A DNA stretch of 64,000 nucleotides from Celeribacter marinus (GCF_001308265.1 NZ_CP012023.1:1998932-2062931), one strand, 5' to 3'; shown: positions 14,128 through 24,014, numbered from the stretch's first letter. Numbers and translations: made by a program. The notes: generated by a model from the sequence alone, not told the origin.

Positions 14128-17103
14128 TTAGCCGAGGCTCCACCACCCCTTGCGCTTGGGTTTTGGCTTGGCTTCGACGGCCGGTTCCGCTGCGGGAGCG
14201 GGAGCAGGTGCAACCGCAGCCTCCACAACGGGGGCGTCAACCTTCACAGGCTCCGCTTTAGGCGCGTCTGGCACGACCGTCTCGGCGGCAACCGGCTCTT
14301 GGGCGGCCGCTTTGGCGGCTTTCTCTGCGTCGATTTCGGCTTTGCTACGGCGTTTGCGCTTTGGCTTTGGGGCCTCGTCCGCTTTCACATCCGTACCGGC
14401 GTCTTTCGCGGCTTTTTCGGCCTCGATCTCGGCTTTGGTGCGGCGCTTGCGCTTTGGTTTGGGCGTCTCTTGTGCCGATGAATCAGCCACAGGTGCATCA
14501 GCCACAGGTGCGGCGTCCGCAGACACGGCATCTGTTGTCACCGCATCAGCTTTCTTTGCACGTGAGCGTGACCGCTTTGGCTTCTCACTTGGCGCGTCTG
14601 CCACAACTGGAGCCTCGGGTGCAGCCTCAGCGGGAGCGGCCTCAACAGCCGCTGCCTCACCAGATGTAACAGCATCTGGCGCAGTTACATCAGCGGCAGA
14701 ACCAGAACGGCGCGAGCGTGACCGGCTACGGCGGCGCTTTGGCTTGTCCTCGGACGTACCATCAACACCTTGCTCAGAGGCTTGCTCTTGTGCAGGCTCG
14801 GACACGGCATCGCTGTCACCCGCTTCGCTCGTATCGCCGTTCTCACCGTTTTCATCACCCTCACCGGACTTGCGGCGACGACGACGACGACGGCGGCGTT
14901 TTTTGGGCTGCTGCTCGTCATCACCGGCCTCGGATGATGTCACATCATCGGTCTGCGCCGCGTCTGTTGCGTCATCTTCGGCCTCAACCGCATCCTCATC
15001 GGCCTCCGTCTCATCATCGATCTGAGACATCAACGCAGAGGATGCCGAAATCACATTGCTGGCTTCCGGCTTGATCACGCGGGTGGCAGTTTTGAATTTC
15101 TCGATCGAGAAATCAGGCGAGATCATGAACGGATCGGCCTCAAGACGCACAGCCATGCCATAGCGGCTTTCAATCAGCGCAATCGCTTCGCGTTTGTAGT
15201 TCACCAGATAGTTGATGACCGCAACCGGCGCTTTAAGCAGCACTTCGCGCGAGCGCTTGCGTGTGCCCTCTTCCTCCAACTGGCGCAGGATCGTGAGCGC
15301 CATATTGTCATCAGAGCGGATCAGACCCGTACCGTGGCAATGGTGACACGGCTGTGTCGTGGCTTCCAACATGCCCGGACGCAGACGTTGACGCGACATT
15401 TCAAGCAAACCAAAGCCCGAAATACGACCCACTTGGATGCGCGCACGGTCGGTTTTCAAATGATCCTTAAGACGTTTTTCAACGGCCGCGTTGTTGCGGC
15501 GATCTTCCATGTCGATAAAGTCGATCACAATCAGACCCGCAAGGTCGCGCAGACGGGCCTGACGGGCCACCTCTTCGGCGGCCTCAAGGTTGGTCTTGAG
15601 CGCGGTGTCCTCAATCGAGCCTTCTTTGGTCGCACGACCCGAGTTGACGTCAACGGCGACGAGCGCCTCGGTCCAATCGATGACGATATAGCCACCCGAT
15701 TTGAGTTGAACAGTCGGGTTGAACATCGAGCCAAGGTAGGTTTCGACCTGATAGCGGGCGAACAACGGCAGTTGTTCTTTGTAGTTGATCACGTTTTTGG
15801 CGTGGGTCGGCATAATCATCCGCATGAAGTCTTTGGCGATGCGGAACCCGCCCTCGCCCTCAACGATAACCTCGTCGATCTCTTTCGAATAGAGATCGCG
15901 GATCGAGCGTTTGATAAGGTCGCCCTCTTCGTAGATTTTCGCGGGCGCGGTGGATTTGAGCGTCAACTCGCGAATCTGCTCCCACATACGCTTGAGGTAA
16001 TCATAATCGCGTTTGATCTCGGTCTTGGTGCGTTGTGCGCCAGCGGTGCGCACAATCAGACCCGCACCTTGTGGCACGTCGATCTCTTGGGCAATCTCTT
16101 TGAGTTTCTTACGGTCGGCCACGTTGGTGATTTTGCGTGAAATGCCACCCCCGCGCGCGGTGTTTGGCATCAAGACACAGTAGCGACCCGCAAGCGACAG
16201 GTAGGTGGTCAAAGCCGCGCCTTTGTTGCCGCGCTCTTCCTTAACGACCTGAACCAACAGAATTTGACGGACTTTTACAACTTCTTGGATTTTGTAACGG
16301 CGCGGACGGGGTTTGCGTACGCGGCGCACCTCTTCGGCGGTGTCATCGTCGGCCACGCTTTCGATGTCATCGTCTTTGTCTGTGGCACTTTGAGCATCGT
16401 CATCATCATCATTGTCGTTGGACTGATCCTCACCGGGTTGATCCTCAGAGGCGTCATCCTCAACGGGTTCTTCAACGGGCGTATCTGCCACGGCAAACGC
16501 GGGCGATGTGCCCTCGTCTACGGGCGCGTGTTCGTCTGCAATCAGCGCATCCGCTTCGGAGGCTTCTGGCTCATGCACGTCCATGCCTTTGACGCCAGTT
16601 GCACCGGTATCAGAGGCGGCTTCAACGTCAGAAGCTTCACCACTCGGCGCAGCTTCGGATGGGGCGTCGACCTCTTTGGTCTCAACCGCATCATCCGACA
16701 CGGCATCAGCCGCTACAGATTGGCCGCGTGAACGCGAAGATGAGGTGCGACGACGACGACCGCCACCGCGCTTGGACTTCTCGCGCTCTTCCTCTTCTTC
16801 TTCTTGCTGCTTGGCGTATTCCATTTCCTCTTTGAGCAAAGCCTCACGGTCTGCCACAGGGATTTGGTAATAATCAGGATGAATCTCGGAAAACGCGAGA
16901 AAGCCATGACGATTTCCGCCATAATCAATGAACGCCGCCTGAAGCGAGGGTTCGACCCGTGTTACTTTTGCGAGATAGATGTTGCCAGCGAGCTGGCGTT
17001 TGTTTTCCGATTCAAAGTCGAATTCCTCGACCTTGTTTCCGTCGACCACCACAACGCGGGTCTCTTCCGCGTGGGTGGCATCGATAAGCATTTTTTTAGC
17101 CAT
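14128..17103 (-). CDS. rne: Ribonuclease E
   Basis: A 991-residue endoribonuclease that starts mRNA decay and processes rRNA and tRNA precursors. The S1 RNA-binding region begins at about residue 37 (GNIYLAKVTRVEPSLQAAFIDYG) and is interrupted by an acidic, low-complexity insertion of about 170 residues (~100-270) before VRQILLVQVVKEE. The catalytic metal site is in AVDVNSG and IDFIDMEDRRN; the zinc-link is PCHHCHGTG. After about residue 650 the protein is disordered: arginine-rich blocks (KKRRRRRRRRRKSG) and repeated KPKRKRR-KAEI-AEK units, ending KPKRKGWWSLG, likely the degradosome scaffold. Its long 5' region is non-coding. Confidence 0.96.
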   Translation of the reverse strand: MAKKMLIDATHAEETRVVVVDGNKVEEFDFESENKRQLAGNIYLAKVTRVEPSLQAAFIDYGGNRHGFLAFSEIHPDYYQIPVADREALLKEEMEYAKQQEEEEEEREKSKRGGGRRRRTSSSRSRGQSVAADAVSDDAVETKEVDAPSEAAPSGEASDVEAASDTGATGVKGMDVHEPEASEADALIADEHAPVDEGTSPAFAVADTPVEEPVEDDASEDQPGEDQSNDNDDDDDAQSATDKDDDIESVADDDTAEEVRRVRKPRPRRYKIQEVVKVRQILLVQVVKEERGNKGAALTTYLSLAGRYCVLMPNTARGGGISRKITNVADRKKLKEIAQEIDVPQGAGLIVRTAGAQRTKTEIKRDYDYLKRMWEQIRELTLKSTAPAKIYEEGDLIKRSIRDLYSKEIDEVIVEGEGGFRIAKDFMRMIMPTHAKNVINYKEQLPLFARYQVETYLGSMFNPTVQLKSGGYIVIDWTEALVAVDVNSGRATKEGSIEDTALKTNLEAAEEVARQARLRDLAGLIVIDFIDMEDRRNNAAVEKRLKDHLKTDRARIQVGRISGFGLLEMSRQRLRPGMLEATTQPCHHCHGTGLIRSDDNMALTILRQLEEEGTRKRSREVLLKAPVAVINYLVNYKREAIALIESRYGMAVRLEADPFMISPDFSIEKFKTATRVIKPEASNVISASSALMSQIDDETEADEDAVEAEDDATDAAQTDDVTSSEAGDDEQQPKKRRRRRRRRRKSGEGDENGENGDTSEAGDSDAVSEPAQEQASEQGVDGTSEDKPKRRRSRSRSRRSGSAADVTAPDAVTSGEAAAVEAAPAEAAPEAPVVADAPSEKPKRSRSRAKKADAVTTDAVSADAAPVADAPVADSSAQETPKPKRKRRTKAEIEAEKAAKDAGTDVKADEAPKPKRKRRSKAEIDAEKAAKAAAQEPVAAETVVPDAPKAEPVKVDAPVVEAAVAPAPAPAAEPAVEAKPKPKRKGWWSLG

Positions 17104-17645
17104 AATTGTCTTTCGACACCCAAAGGTGGACCATTCGGCGCAAGCGCCAAGGAGTGCAGGTTCGGGTGATTGTCAGGGGCGAGCGAATGCGCGGGCAAGA
17201 GCGCGCGGGCGAAAACGCCCGTCACTTGCTCTATATTTGCCTCTGCGCGTTGCATCGCGTTTTTCTCCGGCGTCCGTGTGACACCGTGCCACCCGTCGCC
17301 CATTTTAATATCCCGTTCCCGTTTTAGCGCGGGTTCGAGCGTTCATTGCCATACGGTTTTGTCATGCCGTGGGGCGGTATCGGTCTGCGCTACGGGCGGG
17401 GGACCTGCCCGCTCATTCACGGGGTCAAGGTCGCGTCCTGCACACGTATGCAGCGAATCTTTCGTCGCGGTTTCCCGTTAAAACGAACCCAAAGGTGGCG
17501 TCATACGAGACCTGCGTTCCCTATCAGTAGTGATCCAACCCCATGAACACAACACGCAATTTCGTGCGCGCCCGTTTTATCCACAGGGGTCGATCACGGA
17601 CGGGCGACAACATCTCGGCGTGCCGCCACATTGGCGCGCGGCCCG
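17104..17645. other. Gap between rne and the dctD-like gene
   Basis: About 540 bases, with no supported gene. The part next to rne would be its 5' leader: it contains small hairpins such as GGGCG-aaaa-CGCCC at 17207-17220 and GGCGC/GCGCC near 17134-17145. In enterobacteria the rne leader mediates autoregulation; whether this one does is unknown. A single consensus DnaA box (TTATCCACA, 17577-17585) is present and probably chance. Confidence 0.5.
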
Positions 17646-18983
17646 CTATCCCAAATAGTCGGACCGTTGCAGGCCGTATTTGGCCATTTTCTCATTCAAT
17701 GTCCGCCGCGGCAGACACAACTCGTCCATCACAGCAACGATCGATCCTTTGTGGCGGCGCATGGTGTTGTCGATCAACATGCGCTCGAACGCCTCGACAT
17801 ATTCCTTGAGCGGTTTGCCGTCCGTGGTCATGGTTTGTGCCTCTGCGGAATCGTCCTCGGCCAAGAGCAAGGAGGCAATCGACCCCGACCCGCGCCGCGA
17901 TTGCAATACGGCCCGCTCGGCCACATTGATCAACTGGCGGATGTTGCCCGGCCACGGGGCTTGCAACAATTGCGCGGCCTCTTGTGCTGCGATCTCGGGC
18001 GCGTCACAGCCGTATTCCTCAGAGAACTGTTGGCTCAACTGGGTGAACAGCGACAAGATATCCTCGCCGCGTGACCGAAGCGGCGGCGTGGTGATTTTCA
18101 TCGCGGCCAGACGGAAATAGAGATCGGGACGCAGCGCGCTTTCGCAGGTGCGCCCCTGCTCTTGCAAGTTACAAATCGCGATCACACGGGTTTCGGGCGG
18201 TGTGCCTTGCTCGTTGATCCATGTGAGCAGACGCGCCTGCAAGCCCTCGGACAGCGCCTCAATATCCTCGATCACCAAAGTGCCGCCACGCGCCTCCTCG
18301 ATCAGCGGTTGTGCCGCGCCATCGGGATCAGGGCCGAACAAACGCTTGGACAATTCCGCCTCTTCGCGTCCTGCGCATGAGAACATAACAAACTTTTTAG
18401 AGGCCCGCGCGCCCACTGCGTGCAGCGCGTGCGCGACAAGCGTCTTGCCCGTGCCCGTCTCGCCATCAATCAACACATGGCTGTCGGCTTGACCGAGGTC
18501 CAAAATATCCTCGCGTAGCCGCTCCATCACATCGGACGCGCCGATGAGCTTGTTCATAATCCCCGTGCCCCCCGACAATTCACGGCGCAACGCGCGGTTA
18601 TCAAGGGTCAGACGCCGTGCATTCGTGGCCTTTTTGGCCAGTTCGGTCATCCGGTCGGGGTTGAACGGCTTTTCAAGGAAATCAAACGCGCCAATGCGCA
18701 TCGCCTCCACCGCCATCGGCACATCACCGTGGCCCGTGATCATAATGACGGGCAAGCCGCTATCGACGCTCATCAGCTTCTTGAGGAACTGCATCCCGTC
18801 CATGCCGGGCATCTTGATATCGGTGATCACCGCACCGGGGTAATCGGGACCAAGTCCCTTAACCGCGTCCTCGGCACTGGCAAAGGTTTCGGTGTCGAAC
18901 CCCGACAGGGCGAGCCACTGGCTGATCGATTGGCGCATGTCCTGTTCGTCATCCACAATCGCGATTTTCATTGCACTGGCCAT
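17646..18983 (-). CDS. dctD: DctD-like response regulator (AAA+ enhancer-binding type, GAFTGA absent)
   Basis: A 445-residue regulator with a receiver domain (phosphoacceptor D55, K105), an AAA+ domain (Walker A GETGTGKT 174-181; arginine-finger region RPDLYFRLAAM; PLRSRGEDI) and a C-terminal Fis-type HTH. In place of the sigma-54-contacting GAFTGA loop it has LFGPDPDGAAQPLIEE (215-230), and the Walker B line reads GGTLVIEDIE rather than the usual LDE. It probably cannot activate sigma-54 RNA polymerase in the standard way. The sensor kinase gene lies 50 bases upstream. The dctD symbol rests on the receiver, layout and partner. Confidence 0.85.
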   Translation of the reverse strand: MASAMKIAIVDDEQDMRQSISQWLALSGFDTETFASAEDAVKGLGPDYPGAVITDIKMPGMDGMQFLKKLMSVDSGLPVIMITGHGDVPMAVEAMRIGAFDFLEKPFNPDRMTELAKKATNARRLTLDNRALRRELSGGTGIMNKLIGASDVMERLREDILDLGQADSHVLIDGETGTGKTLVAHALHAVGARASKKFVMFSCAGREEAELSKRLFGPDPDGAAQPLIEEARGGTLVIEDIEALSEGLQARLLTWINEQGTPPETRVIAICNLQEQGRTCESALRPDLYFRLAAMKITTPPLRSRGEDILSLFTQLSQQFSEEYGCDAPEIAAQEAAQLLQAPWPGNIRQLINVAERAVLQSRRGSGSIASLLLAEDDSAEAQTMTTDGKPLKEYVEAFERMLIDNTMRRHKGSIVAVMDELCLPRRTLNEKMAKYGLQRSDYLG

Positions 18984-19033
18984 TGGTCACTTCCTCTTTG
19001 AGGTCTTAAGTCTGGTAAACCGCGCGGACCGGA

Positions 19034-20827
19034 TTATTCCGCCGCACGCATATCTGTGGTGCCCTCATCCTCGTCCTGTTTGGACAAGGGCAGGATCATT
19101 TCAAACACCGCGCCGCCCGAGGGACGGTTGTGCGCGGTCAAACGCCCGCCCAACTCGGTCACAATGCCCGACGAAATCGCAAGGCCAAGCCCCACCCCGT
19201 CACCGGGGGCTTTGGTGGTGTAAAACGGCTCGAACAAAGTATCGAGATCTTCAATCCCTGACCCGTTATCGCGCACCGACACAGAGGCATGTGCGCCCCC
19301 TGCAACAATGATATCGATCTGTGGATCGGGCGCTGTTTTGCCCGCATCAAACGCGTTGCGCAGCAGGTTTACGAGCACCTGTTCAAGGCGCACACGGTCC
19401 CCGTCGACCACAACCGGTTCGGGCGGCAAGGTCCGCGTGATCTCAACCGCGCGTTGGCGCATCTGCGGCTCCATCATCGACATGGCCGCATTCACACAGT
19501 CGCGCAAATCAATCGGCTCAAGGTGTTCCGATCCCTTGCGGGCGTAGGATTTCAACTGCTTGGTGATAGCCGCCATCCGCTCGATCAGATCATCAACACG
19601 GCCAAAAGACGCCAAGGCTTCATCAGGGCGCTTGCGCTGCAACAGCAATTTCGCCCCCGCCAGATAGGTCTTCATCGCGGCGAGCGGTTGGTTCAACTCG
19701 TGGCTTACCGCCGCCGACATCTCCCCCAAAACGGCCAATTTACTTGATTGTGCAAGGGTTTGCTCGGCAACCTCAAGGTTCTTTTCCGCCCGCTTGCGCT
19801 CCGAAATCTCACGTTGCAACCGTGTGTTCAACTGGCGCAACTCGGCACTTTCGCGTTGAAACAGACCCGCACGAGAGACCGCGCGCCGCGAGGTTAGATA
19901 GAACCCGAGCGACAGCAGGATCGCAAACCCCATAATCTCAAGGGCAAGAACCCCGTTCACCCGCTCACGCACAGAGGTGTACGTGGTAAAGGACGCCATG
20001 CGCCACCCGCGAAACGGGATACGGCTTTCCAACCGCATCACGGCCTCACCGCCCAAATAGACCTCAGGCGCGGGGTTGGACCATTCCGAAGTAGCCCGCA
20101 GCGCCCGCTCTATCGCCGTGGGTGCGTCACGCACTTCCAAGGCCTCCGCCTCTTTGCGTGCGCGCCATTTCGGCTCGGTCGACAGGATGATATCGCCCTC
20201 GGAATTGACCACCAAAACAGCGTCCGAAATACTCGCCCACTGGGTTTCAAACTTGGCCAAATCCACCTCGACCACGATCACACCCGCTAGAACACCGCCC
20301 ACCTCAATGCGGCGCGCATAAGTAAACTCATACGCCCCACTTTCGAGTTTTGCCGCCTTGAATGTGGTGTCATTCGAGCGCAAAGCATCAACGAAATAAG
20401 GGCTTAGACGTCCATTTCGGCCCAACTCTGCACGGTCGGTCGCGGCCACAACGCGGCCAGACTCATCGAGCAATAGCAAAGATGCTGCGCCAATTTCATC
20501 CACATAGGTGATCAGGTGCTGCGAGGTCGTGACATAATCGTCCGTCGACAAAGCCGAGGCCAACACAGGATCACGCGACAACAACAGCGGCACAATGGAA
20601 TTGCGCTGTAATTCGGAGATCAAGTTACCGGCATAGAGCGCCTGACGCACCTCGGCTCGGTTGCGGGTCAGGATTGTATAGCGCTCTGTCAGTAGCAGGT
20701 TCGAAAACCACACCACCGCAATCGCCACCGCCACAAACCCCGCAATCGCCAAACGTCCGAGCCACGTCAAAGACGCGTCGGATACCTCTGCGGTGCCGTT
20801 TGGCGTTGAAAGCCCGTTCTCACTCAT
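19034..20827 (-). CDS. dctB: DctB-like sensor histidine kinase
   Basis: A 597-residue membrane sensor. A transmembrane helix at ~23-46 leads into a periplasmic double-Cache domain (~50-290: SLLLLDESGRVVAAT, VLVVNSEGDIILS), a second helix at ~292-312, a coiled coil (QRESAELRQLNTRLQREI), then the HisKA domain with H376 in VSHELNQPLAAMK and an HATPase domain (NLLRNAFDAG, DNGSGIED, GVGLGLAIS). It should phosphorylate the DctD-like protein. DctB homologues sense C4-dicarboxylates; no transporter gene is adjacent here, so the ligand is uncertain. Confidence 0.9.
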   Translation of the reverse strand: MSENGLSTPNGTAEVSDASLTWLGRLAIAGFVAVAIAVVWFSNLLLTERYTILTRNRAEVRQALYAGNLISELQRNSIVPLLLSRDPVLASALSTDDYVTTSQHLITYVDEIGAASLLLLDESGRVVAATDRAELGRNGRLSPYFVDALRSNDTTFKAAKLESGAYEFTYARRIEVGGVLAGVIVVEVDLAKFETQWASISDAVLVVNSEGDIILSTEPKWRARKEAEALEVRDAPTAIERALRATSEWSNPAPEVYLGGEAVMRLESRIPFRGWRMASFTTYTSVRERVNGVLALEIMGFAILLSLGFYLTSRRAVSRAGLFQRESAELRQLNTRLQREISERKRAEKNLEVAEQTLAQSSKLAVLGEMSAAVSHELNQPLAAMKTYLAGAKLLLQRKRPDEALASFGRVDDLIERMAAITKQLKSYARKGSEHLEPIDLRDCVNAAMSMMEPQMRQRAVEITRTLPPEPVVVDGDRVRLEQVLVNLLRNAFDAGKTAPDPQIDIIVAGGAHASVSVRDNGSGIEDLDTLFEPFYTTKAPGDGVGLGLAISSGIVTELGGRLTAHNRPSGGAVFEMILPLSKQDEDEGTTDMRAAE

Positions 20828-20986
20828 ATGTGGACGTTACGCAGGACCGCGCCAGACCTGCAAGAGGTGGCGAGACGGGTTTTGCGCCCCGCCCAGTGAT
20901 CTGGCGGTTTTCCGCTTGGGATCAGAGAGATCGCGGCGGGGTTGGATGTGAGCTCGCGGGGTAGTCGCTCGGATCGGGTACTCGGA

Positions 20987-21655
20987 TCAGGCGCTGACAA
21001 CAGCCGAGAGCAAGGAGGTAAAGAACGCTTTGCCGTCCTCATTGCCGTGCGCCGCCTCGGCGGCCCGTTCAGGGTGAGGCATCATGCCAAGCACGCGGCG
21101 GTTCTCGGACAAAATCCCCGCAATGTCGCGATCCGACCCATTAGGGTTATTGCCATAACGGAACGCCACACGGCCCTCGCCCTCAAGACGGTCAAGCGTC
21201 TCTTTATCGGCGGTGTAATTGCCATCGTGGTGGGCAATCGGGATCTGGATACGCTGACCTTGGGCATATTCGGAGGTATAGGCGCTATCGGTGGTCTCGA
21301 CGATCAACTCTTGGGTGTTGCAGATGTATTTGACGCCTTGGTTGCGCAGCAACGCACCGGGCAAGAGTTTTGCCTCGGTCAGCACCTGAAAGCCGTTACA
21401 AATCCCAAAGGCATAGCCGCCGCGCTCCACATGCGCCTTGAGCGCGGTGGTGATCGGCGAGTTGGCCGCAATGGCCCCGCAACGCAAATAATCGCCGTAG
21501 GAAAATCCACCCGGAACACCGACAATATCAAGGCCTTCTGGCAATTGTGCATCCTTATGCCAGACCATCGTGACATCCGCGCCCGCATTGCGCAGGGCCA
21601 CAGCCATATCGCGGTCACAGTTCGAACCGGGGAATTGCAGGACGGCAGCTTTCAT
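20987..21655 (-). CDS. purQ: Phosphoribosylformylglycinamidine synthase subunit PurQ
   Basis: A 222-residue class I glutamine amidotransferase that supplies ammonia to PurL in purine synthesis. The nucleophile is C86 in [10 protein letters not shown] and the His-Glu pair is in MMPHPER near the C-terminus. I use the ATG at 21655 because the protein then begins [16 protein letters not shown], as in the family, with GGAGA at the right distance; the open frame continues upstream to 21739 without conservation. Its partner purS lies about 1.3 kb upstream with an alcohol dehydrogenase gene between them. Confidence 0.95.
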   Translation of the reverse strand: MKAAVLQFPGSNCDRDMAVALRNAGADVTMVWHKDAQLPEGLDIVGVPGGFSYGDYLRCGAIAANSPITTALKAHVERGGYAFGICNGFQVLTEAKLLPGALLRNQGVKYICNTQELIVETTDSAYTSEYAQGQRIQIPIAHHDGNYTADKETLDRLEGEGRVAFRYGNNPNGSDRDIAGILSENRRVLGMMPHPERAAEAAHGNEDGKAFFTSLLSAVVSA

Positions 21656-21789
21656 GGGGCGTCTCCGATAGGTCAGCAGGGGTACAACGGCGCGGGATGC
21701 GCCCTTAGGTGTCGCATTGGTCTGTCTTGGCGCCCGCAATAAAGCAGGCCACCCCTGCGTTCAAGTGGATTGGCGTCATGGCGCGCCTC

Positions 21790-22827
21790 TCAATTGAGAA
21801 AATCGGTAATCACGGCCACGCCGGGCGGGGTCGGGCCGTTAAAGGCCGCCAATTCGCGGCCTGTTTCCGACAATTTGATCTCGCGCGCAATGAGGGGCGT
21901 GAAATCCACCATGCCCGCCTCAATCAATGCCAAAAGCGATGGATAGCGGTGCGCCGGCATTCCGCGCGTGCCGTACAGCGCCAGATTGCCCATATAAACC
22001 GTATTCATATTAATTTGCATCGTCGCGGTGTGGCCCACCGGCATCCCGACCTGCACGTGACGCCCCAGCGGGCGCAGACAGTCGATGGAGGCCTGAACCG
22101 TCTGGTTGATCCCCAAGGCCTCGACGGAGACATGCGCCCCGCCGCCTGTGATCTTCTTGATCTGTGCGGCGACATCGCCATCGGACGCGTTCACGCCGTA
22201 ATCAATGCCCAACCCCACAGCGTGATCCAGCTTATCTTGGACAATGTCCACGGCGATCACCCGCGCCCCGAGCGCTTTGCCAAGCAAAGCCGCAGATAGG
22301 CCGACCCCGCCCGTGCCATGCACCGCCAACCATTCCCCGCCCATCAGGGCCGCACGGTCGGTCAACGCATGCCACGCGGTTGTGACACGACAGCCAAGCC
22401 CCGCCGCCACCGTGGGCGATAGCCCCTCGGGCAACAAGGTTAGGTTATGATCAAACGGCACCGCGACGTATTGCGCAAACGCCCCCGGCTCAATAAAGCC
22501 CGGCAAACGTTGATCGGGACAGGTGTTAGAATGGCCAGAGTGACAGGCGGGACATTTGCCACAGGCCAGAATAAACGGCGCAACCAAGCGGTCGCCCAGT
22601 TTATAGGTGGCCATTGGCCCCGCCTCGACCACTTCGCCACAATACTCATGTCCGCCAATCTGACCGGGCTTGATACGCGGATGCTCTCCAACCCAGCCGT
22701 GCCAATCGGAGCGACACACGCCGCACGCCAGAACCTTGAGCACCACACCGTCAGGCGGACACTCTGGCATTGGCACGTCCTCAATCACCAGATCCTTGTT
22801 GAACTCTCTTAAAACGGCTGCGCGCAT
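21790..22827 (-). CDS. Zinc-dependent alcohol dehydrogenase
   Basis: A 345-residue medium-chain dehydrogenase. The catalytic zinc site is in ACGVCRSDWHGW and GGHEYCG; the structural zinc uses CGKCPACHSGHSNTC, all four cysteines present; the NAD-binding turn is GTGGVGLSAALLG, followed by an acidic residue in VIAVDI, favouring NAD over NADP. The start at 22827 follows CAGGAGA. It stands between purS and purQ on the same strand but behind a terminator, so it has its own transcription. The substrate is unknown; the sequence resembles the primary alcohol/aldehyde group of the family. Confidence 0.9.
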   Translation of the reverse strand: MRAAVLREFNKDLVIEDVPMPECPPDGVVLKVLACGVCRSDWHGWVGEHPRIKPGQIGGHEYCGEVVEAGPMATYKLGDRLVAPFILACGKCPACHSGHSNTCPDQRLPGFIEPGAFAQYVAVPFDHNLTLLPEGLSPTVAAGLGCRVTTAWHALTDRAALMGGEWLAVHGTGGVGLSAALLGKALGARVIAVDIVQDKLDHAVGLGIDYGVNASDGDVAAQIKKITGGGAHVSVEALGINQTVQASIDCLRPLGRHVQVGMPVGHTATMQINMNTVYMGNLALYGTRGMPAHRYPSLLALIEAGMVDFTPLIAREIKLSETGRELAAFNGPTPPGVAVITDFLN

Positions 22828-22935
22828 TGGGGTCTCCTGAGGTGAGTGGGCGTCACACCACCTTTGCGCGCCACCTCGCATCCGTCAACGCCACAGCGTG
22901 CAACTCCCCCTGTGCACAAACAAAAAACGCGCAAA

Positions 22936-22962
22936 CAAAAAGCCGCCCCGAATGGAGCGGCT
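22936..22962 (-). terminator. Terminator after purS
   Basis: On the minus strand AGCCGCTCC pairs with GGGGCGGCT (one T-G pair), loop of four, followed by TTTTTGTTTG. It ends the purC-purS transcript about 30 bases after the purS stop and separates it from the alcohol dehydrogenase. Confidence 0.85.
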
Positions 22963-22989
22963 CATTGAGAGAGTGAAGTGTCGGCGTGC

Positions 22990-23220
22990 TTACAACAGCT
23001 CGACCGAGTATCCCTCGATCACAGTGTTGGCGAGGAGTTTCTCGCACATCTCGTTGATCGTCGCCTCGGAGGTGCCATCCGCGAGATCAAGTTCGATCAC
23101 CTTACCTTGGCGCACTTCGTTAACGCCTGCAAACCCCAGCGCACCAAGTGCATGTTGCACGGCGGCGCCTTGTGGGTCCAGAACACCGGTTTTCAGCATA
23201 ACGTGTACGCGGGCTTTCAT
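22990..23220 (-). CDS. purS: Phosphoribosylformylglycinamidine synthase subunit PurS
   Basis: A 76-residue protein that bridges PurQ and PurL in the three-part FGAM synthase. It begins MKARVHVMLKTGVLDPQG, contains GFAGVNEVRQGKVIELDL and ends with the helix and strand EKLLANTVIEGYSVELL, all family-typical. It is 26 bases downstream of purC and is followed by a terminator. PurL is not in the window. Confidence 0.95.
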   Translation of the reverse strand: MKARVHVMLKTGVLDPQGAAVQHALGALGFAGVNEVRQGKVIELDLADGTSEATINEMCEKLLANTVIEGYSVELL

Positions 23221-23246
23221 AGGGTCAAACCTTCTTGTCTTTAGGA

Positions 23247-24014
23247 TCAGTTAATCAGTGTCGGCTTGTCGCCATTGGCAACAGGGCCATTCGTCGGCAA
23301 AACGCCTAGGCGGCGCGCCACTTCGGTATAGGCATCGGTGAGATTGCCCAAGTCGCGGCGAAACACATCTTTGTCGAGCTTCTGCCCGCTTTCGATGTCC
23401 CACAAACGACAGCTGTCAGGCGAAATTTCGTCAGCCACGATCAAGCGCATGAAATCACCATCCCAAACGCGACCGATCTCGATTTTGAAATCAACCAGTT
23501 TGATGCCAACACCGTACATCACACCCGACAGGTAATCATTCACCCGCAGGGCCAAGGCGACGATATCGTCCATGTCCTGTTGTGAGGCCCACCCAAAGGC
23601 GATGATGTATTCCTCAGGCACGAGAGGATCGCCCAGCGCGTCATCCTTATAAGAGAACTCGATGATTGGACGGGGCAGTCGTGTGCCCTCTTCGATCCCT
23701 AGACGCTTGGACATAGAGCCCGCGGCATAGTTGCGCACGATCACTTCGAGCGGGACAATCTCGCACTGGCGGCACAGCTGCTCGCGCATGTTGAGACGGC
23801 GGATAAAGTGGTTGGGGATACCAAGATTGGTCAACCCGTTCATAAAGAACTCGGACAGGCGGTTATTCAACACACCCTTGCCCTCGATGGTCGCGCGCTT
23901 TTCGGCATTGAACGCGGTCGCATCATCTTTGAAATACTGAACAATGGTGCCTGGCTCTGGACCCTCATAGAGTGTCTTTGCTTTGCCTTCGTAAATCTTT
24001 TTACGGCGCGCCAT
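23247..24014 (-). CDS. purC: SAICAR synthase
   Basis: A 255-residue enzyme joining aspartate to CAIR with ATP in purine synthesis. The start at 24014 gives the family N-terminus [18 protein letters not shown]; the open frame continues far upstream but that part is not conserved. Diagnostic stretches are [21 protein letters not shown] and [12 protein letters not shown], which binds the substrate. It is followed at 26 bases by purS, forming a purCS operon. Confidence 0.96.
   Translation of the reverse strand: MARRKKIYEGKAKTLYEGPEPGTIVQYFKDDATAFNAEKRATIEGKGVLNNRLSEFFMNGLTNLGIPNHFIRRLNMREQLCRQCEIVPLEVIVRNYAAGSMSKRLGIEEGTRLPRPIIEFSYKDDALGDPLVPEEYIIAFGWASQQDMDDIVALALRVNDYLSGVMYGVGIKLVDFKIEIGRVWDGDFMRLIVADEISPDSCRLWDIESGQKLDKDVFRRDLGNLTDAYTEVARRLGVLPTNGPVANGDKPTLIN

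Noticed and set aside
14150..15025. Ala/Ser-rich plus-strand frame opposite the rne C-terminus
   Set aside because: Produced by the repetitive, biased codons of the disordered RNase E tail read in reverse.
17577..17585. Consensus DnaA box TTATCCACA (another at 27028-27036) as sign of a replication origin
   Set aside because: Single isolated boxes, with no cluster, no AT-rich unwinding region and no dnaA, dnaN or parAB genes nearby.
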